This document shows, piece by piece, positions 14,084 through 17,171 of a stretch of DNA of 17,171 nt. The notes beneath the pieces are model-generated. The model was not told the origin of the DNA. It did not search any database and was given only the letters and a program-made list of their open reading frames with translations. Both the position numbers and the translations under genes were made by a program. Source of the stretch: Saccharicrinis sp. UBA6048 (GTDB taxonomy: Bacteria; Bacteroidota; Bacteroidia; Bacteroidales; Marinilabiliaceae); NCBI GenBank assembly GCA_002429115.1, contig DIYS01000138.1:1-17171 (forward strand). Direction: 5' to 3'. Position 1 is the stretch's first letter. Every line of letters begins with the position of its first letter.

Positions 14084-15634
14084 ATGCGAATTACTACGAA
14101 AATTATCGTTGTTTCGCTGGGTATGATGTTAATTTTAGCGTTGGCTATTACTGTGCCATCGAATATTATTGCGTACAAAACTCAGCAGAAAGAACTGAAG
14201 GAGTTGGAACGTCTGTTACGAGAAAACTATGATGGCACCATTCAAAATGAAGTGCAATTAGTCATAAGTCTTCTGAATAACGTTTACAAGGAGGTTGAGT
14301 CGGACAGTTTGACTATGGACGAAGGTAAGTTGATAGCTTCTGATATTGTCAGGGAGTTACGTTACGGAAATGATGGGTATTTCTGGATTGACACAAGGGA
14401 AGGTGTTAATGTGGTTATGCTCGGCAAAGAATCAGAGGGCAAAAGCCGATGGGAACTGAAAGATGCCAATGGCAAGTATTTAATCCAGGACATCATTAAA
14501 GCAGGTGTAAATGGGGGTGGATTTACAGAATACTGGTTTCCAAAACCGGGAGGGGAAGAACCTTTTCCCAAACGAAGTTATTCAGAGTATTTTGAGCCAT
14601 TTGACTGGGTGATAGGTACAGGTAATTATGTTGATGACATCGACAGAGCCATTAATGAGGAGAAGGAGTTAACGCTCAAAGAAATGCGTTATAATATTGT
14701 GATGACCATTGTAATAACCTTGGGTATTCTCTTATTGTTCTCATTTTTAATAATAGTTGTTGGTAGACGATTTGCAGCTACTATTATCAATCTTTCAACA
14801 AACACAAAAGAAATTGCCAATGGTAACTTATTGATTAATGTACAAAGAACTCAGAGGGATGAGATTGGTGTGCTTCAGGAATCACTCCAGCGAACAGTGG
14901 CTAAGTTGCAGGAAATAATGTCTCAGATCATTGAAGGGTCAGGTAATGTATTGGCGGCAAGTGAACAAATGGCACAATCGGCTGAGCAAATTTCTAAGGG
15001 AGCTACATCGCAAGCTGCTTCTACTGAGGAAATTTCTTCTTCGATAGAGGAGATGGTTTCGAATATTCAGTCAAATGCCAATAATGCAGCACGCACTGAA
15101 TCGACAGCAGGTAAAGCTGAAAAAGGAATTTTCGAATTGCAGCGTACGGTTAAGAGAAACCTGGAAGCCATGGAGAATATTACTTCTAAAGTATCGGTGA
15201 TTAAGGAAATTGCTGTGCAAACCAATCTGCTGGCATTGAATGCCTCGGTGGAAGCCGCTCGTGCAGGTGAAGCAGGAAGAGGATTTGCCGTTGTAGCCGG
15301 AGAAGTACGTAAACTCTCGGAAGTTACCCAGACTGCTGCTGGTGAAATCGATGAATTATCTGTTTCGAGTCTTGAAGTGGCCGAAATATCATGGCAATCG
15401 ATGGAAGAATTGCTGCCTGAGATTGCTAATATCATTCAAATGATACGTGAGATATTGGCATCGAGTAAGGAACAAGAGGCTGGAGCTAATCATATCAACA
15501 GTGCTATTCAAACCTTAGTCAGCAATACATCTGAGTTTTCGGCTTCATCCGAAGAGATGGCATCTAGCTCAGAAGAACTGTCTCGCCAGTCTGAAATGCT
15601 GAATGAAGCCATTGCGTATTTCAAAATAAAATAA
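14084..15634 (+). CDS. Methyl-accepting chemotaxis protein with a single Cache (sCache_2) sensor
   Basis: A 516-residue chemoreceptor. Transmembrane helix 1 is at about 7-29, a periplasmic domain at about 40-190, helix 2 at about 205-227, a HAMP linker at about 228-280 and the signalling coiled coil to the end. The sensor has the sCache_2 hallmarks: DGYFWIDTREG (97-107), KDANGKYL (126-133), GGGFTEYWFPKPGG (144-157) and FDWVIGTGNYVDDID (173-187). Such domains bind small ligands such as carboxylates; the ligand here cannot be told. The tip IAVQTNLLALNASVEAARAGE (375-395) is canonical. Its signalling half is clearly paralogous to that of the receptor at 2090-3718. The open frame extends back to a GTG at 13991, but the ATG at 14084 follows AAGGGG at ideal spacing and gives a normal N-terminus, so I chose it. 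There is no CheR/CheB pentapeptide. Confidence 0.92.
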   Translation: MRITTKIIVVSLGMMLILALAITVPSNIIAYKTQQKELKELERLLRENYDGTIQNEVQLVISLLNNVYKEVESDSLTMDEGKLIASDIVRELRYGNDGYFWIDTREGVNVVMLGKESEGKSRWELKDANGKYLIQDIIKAGVNGGGFTEYWFPKPGGEEPFPKRSYSEYFEPFDWVIGTGNYVDDIDRAINEEKELTLKEMRYNIVMTIVITLGILLLFSFLIIVVGRRFAATIINLSTNTKEIANGNLLINVQRTQRDEIGVLQESLQRTVAKLQEIMSQIIEGSGNVLAASEQMAQSAEQISKGATSQAASTEEISSSIEEMVSNIQSNANNAARTESTAGKAEKGIFELQRTVKRNLEAMENITSKVSVIKEIAVQTNLLALNASVEAARAGEAGRGFAVVAGEVRKLSEVTQTAAGEIDELSVSSLEVAEISWQSMEELLPEIANIIQMIREILASSKEQEAGANHINSAIQTLVSNTSEFSASSEEMASSSEELSRQSEMLNEAIAYFKIK

Positions 15635-15730
15635 TGATTTATCGACGATGTGATAAAGTAACTTGCACAGGATAGGGCTTTTTTGTTGCTTTGCATCGTT
15701 TTAGACAAAATTGGTATATAACAAATTACA

Positions 15731-16996
15731 ATGAAAAAGATTCTAAGTAGCTTATTGGTGGCATTAATGGTGTCTGCCGTATTTGCACAGGAAGAGAAAA
15801 AGCCATTCAAGGTTGAAATACATGGTTTTGTGGGAGTAAACGCCTACATGGATACACGTCAGAGTTATTCGGCTCGTAACGGAAATATCTACTTGTTTCC
15901 AAAACCTGCCGAATTAGATGATAATGGTGTTGACTTGAATGATAATGGATATTACGATATAGATGCTGCATTTAGCCGCTTTAATATTGGTGTGTCAGGT
16001 CCTGATATGTTTGGCGCCAAAAGTTTTGCCTTTATCGAAGGTGATTTTTTGGGTGATAAGAACCCTAATCATCAGGATGTGAATTTTCGTTTGCGTCATG
16101 CGTTTATCCGTTTAAATTGGGATAAAACAAGTTTATTAGTTGGTCAATACTGGCATCCGCTTTTTATCACTGAAAATTTTGCTAATACGGTGAACTTAAG
16201 TTGTGGAACGCCATATCACCCGCTTAATCGTACACCAATGGTTCGAGTAGGTTATCAGCTAAGCGATAAGATTGAGGCCATCGGTTTCCTGATGTCTCAA
16301 AATGATTTCTTGGATAAAGGTATGCACGAAGCAGCAGAGAACTCTTTAATTCCGGAAACAGCATTGCAGTTAAAATACAAATCAGATAAGTTCTTTGCAG
16401 CTGTTACAGGTGGATATAAAGTGTTAAAACCATCTTTGTATGATCTGAATATCTATGACGGAGGTAGTGGGCCTAAAGTTGCGACCGACGAAACGGCAAA
16501 AGGTGGTTATTTAACCGGATCATTAAAGAATAACTTTGGTCCGTTCACCTTGAAAACTGAGGCTTTGTTTACAGCTGGTATGACTAATGTAGTTGTGTTG
16601 GGTGGTTTTGCTGAAAAAGCAAACGATACTGACGAAAGAGAATATACAGCACTTAAAAACTTCTCAACCTGGTTAGATCTTGAGTCAAATGCAACCAAAG
16701 TGAAGCCTGGTTTATTATTTGGGTATACCAAAAACCTGGGTGCTTTTGATAAGGCAACACCATTAGCAGGATATACAATTGGTGGTAGCATTGCTGATAT
16801 GTATAGCATTGTGCCTCGTGTGAAGTTTATGGCAACGCCTAAAATGTGGTTCGGTGTTGAGTGGATGTATGTGGTTGCTGCCTATGGAGGTAAAGACTCT
16901 GAAGGAAATTACAAGTATGACGAGTATGCTAAGCCAATTGATACAATCGATTACAAAAACAGCCGTTTCACCGCAAGCATGCGTTATACGTTTTAA
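15731..16996 (+). CDS. Porin-like outer-membrane beta-barrel protein
   Basis: A 421-residue exported protein. The signal peptide (MKKILSSLLVALMVSAVFA) is cut before Gln20. The mature chain opens with VEIHGFVGVNAYMDTRQS, has many alternating amphipathic strands (FRLRHAFIRLNW, SLLVGQYWHP, FAAVTGGYKV, VKFMATPKMWFGVEWMYV) and ends in RFTASMRYTF with a terminal phenylalanine, as outer-membrane barrels do. An aspartate-rich loop, DDNGVDLNDNGYYDID (63-78), looks like a calcium-binding turn. The architecture resembles DcaP-like or generic porins; the substrate is unknown. It starts 96 bases after the Cache receptor gene on the same strand, with only a weak 6-bp hairpin (15638-15657) between, so read-through is possible. 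I see no clear -7 box. Confidence 0.8.
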   Translation: MKKILSSLLVALMVSAVFAQEEKKPFKVEIHGFVGVNAYMDTRQSYSARNGNIYLFPKPAELDDNGVDLNDNGYYDIDAAFSRFNIGVSGPDMFGAKSFAFIEGDFLGDKNPNHQDVNFRLRHAFIRLNWDKTSLLVGQYWHPLFITENFANTVNLSCGTPYHPLNRTPMVRVGYQLSDKIEAIGFLMSQNDFLDKGMHEAAENSLIPETALQLKYKSDKFFAAVTGGYKVLKPSLYDLNIYDGGSGPKVATDETAKGGYLTGSLKNNFGPFTLKTEALFTAGMTNVVVLGGFAEKANDTDEREYTALKNFSTWLDLESNATKVKPGLLFGYTKNLGAFDKATPLAGYTIGGSIADMYSIVPRVKFMATPKMWFGVEWMYVVAAYGGKDSEGNYKYDEYAKPIDTIDYKNSRFTASMRYTF

Positions 16997-17000
16997 TAAC

Positions 17001-17029
17001 CTGAGTTCGACGTAAAATTTTGAACTCAG
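17001..17029 (+). terminator. Hairpin after the porin-like gene
   Basis: CTGAGTTC (17001-17008) pairs perfectly with GAACTCAG (17022-17029) five bases after the stop codon. No T-run follows, so this may be a 3'-end stabiliser instead of an intrinsic terminator. The last 140 bases of the window show nothing else that I can assign. Confidence 0.45.
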
Positions 17030-17171
17030 AACGCTTACAAATAGTAAGTTTCAAGTGTATGTTGGCGAAAGAATAGCGGGCTATTTTGAGTCAATAACAC
17101 GAAGAAAATTGCTGTTTGTAAGTGGAATTATAGAACTTTGAATAAAAAACTGATCTTCTGCGTCAAATTTT

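Overview
The window looks like chromosomal DNA of a member of the Bacteroidota, most likely a marine or anaerobic member of the Marinilabiliales (the order is an inference). The evidence is moderate G+C content, tRNA genes without an encoded CCA, -7 promoter boxes of the form TAnnTTTG instead of E. coli-type -10 boxes, few Shine-Dalgarno sites, a lipoprotein whose cysteine is followed by five aspartates, a fused ResB-CcsA cytochrome c biogenesis protein with the central periplasmic block usual in this phylum, and a Wzi-like outer-membrane barrel. There is no phage, plasmid, transposase or CRISPR array.

Layout. Positions 1-250 hold the 3' end of one tRNA with its terminator, then a complete tRNA-Ser(GGA) with a terminator-like hairpin. 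Positions 406-1698 (+) encode an M20 amidohydrolase closest to AbgA. Positions 2090-3718 (+) encode a methyl-accepting chemotaxis protein whose extracytoplasmic domain carries a heme c motif (CLHCH). A strong hairpin separates it from two minus-strand genes: a small, probably surface-exposed lipoprotein (3777-4208) and a GH1 beta-glycosidase (4363-5697). Positions 6088-6486 (+) encode a small double zinc-ribbon protein and 6627-8273 (+) a Wzi-like outer-membrane protein. The latter converges on a secreted two-repeat protein (8409-9014, -).

Positions 9015-10093 are about 1.1 kb with no convincing gene. They hold short REP-like hairpins, eight or nine copies of a degenerate 21-bp tandem repeat, a degenerate copy of the tpx terminator block, and an unexplained structured stretch. 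Next come, on the minus strand, tpx (thiol peroxidase, 10094-10591) and ccsBA (heme export and cytochrome c ligation, 10729-13824), each with its own terminator. Diverging from ccsBA is a second chemoreceptor with a Cache sensor (14084-15634, +), then a porin-like barrel protein (15731-16996, +).

How the genes may connect. Most are single-gene units, so this looks like ordinary core/accessory chromosome and not one operon-encoded system. The most suggestive link is that a heme c chemoreceptor lies about 7 kb from the CcsBA ligase that such a receptor would need. Two chemoreceptors with related signalling halves but unrelated sensors (redox or gas versus small ligand), with no che genes nearby, imply a chemosensory pathway encoded elsewhere in the genome. 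The rest serve nutrient hydrolysis, envelope assembly and peroxide defence.
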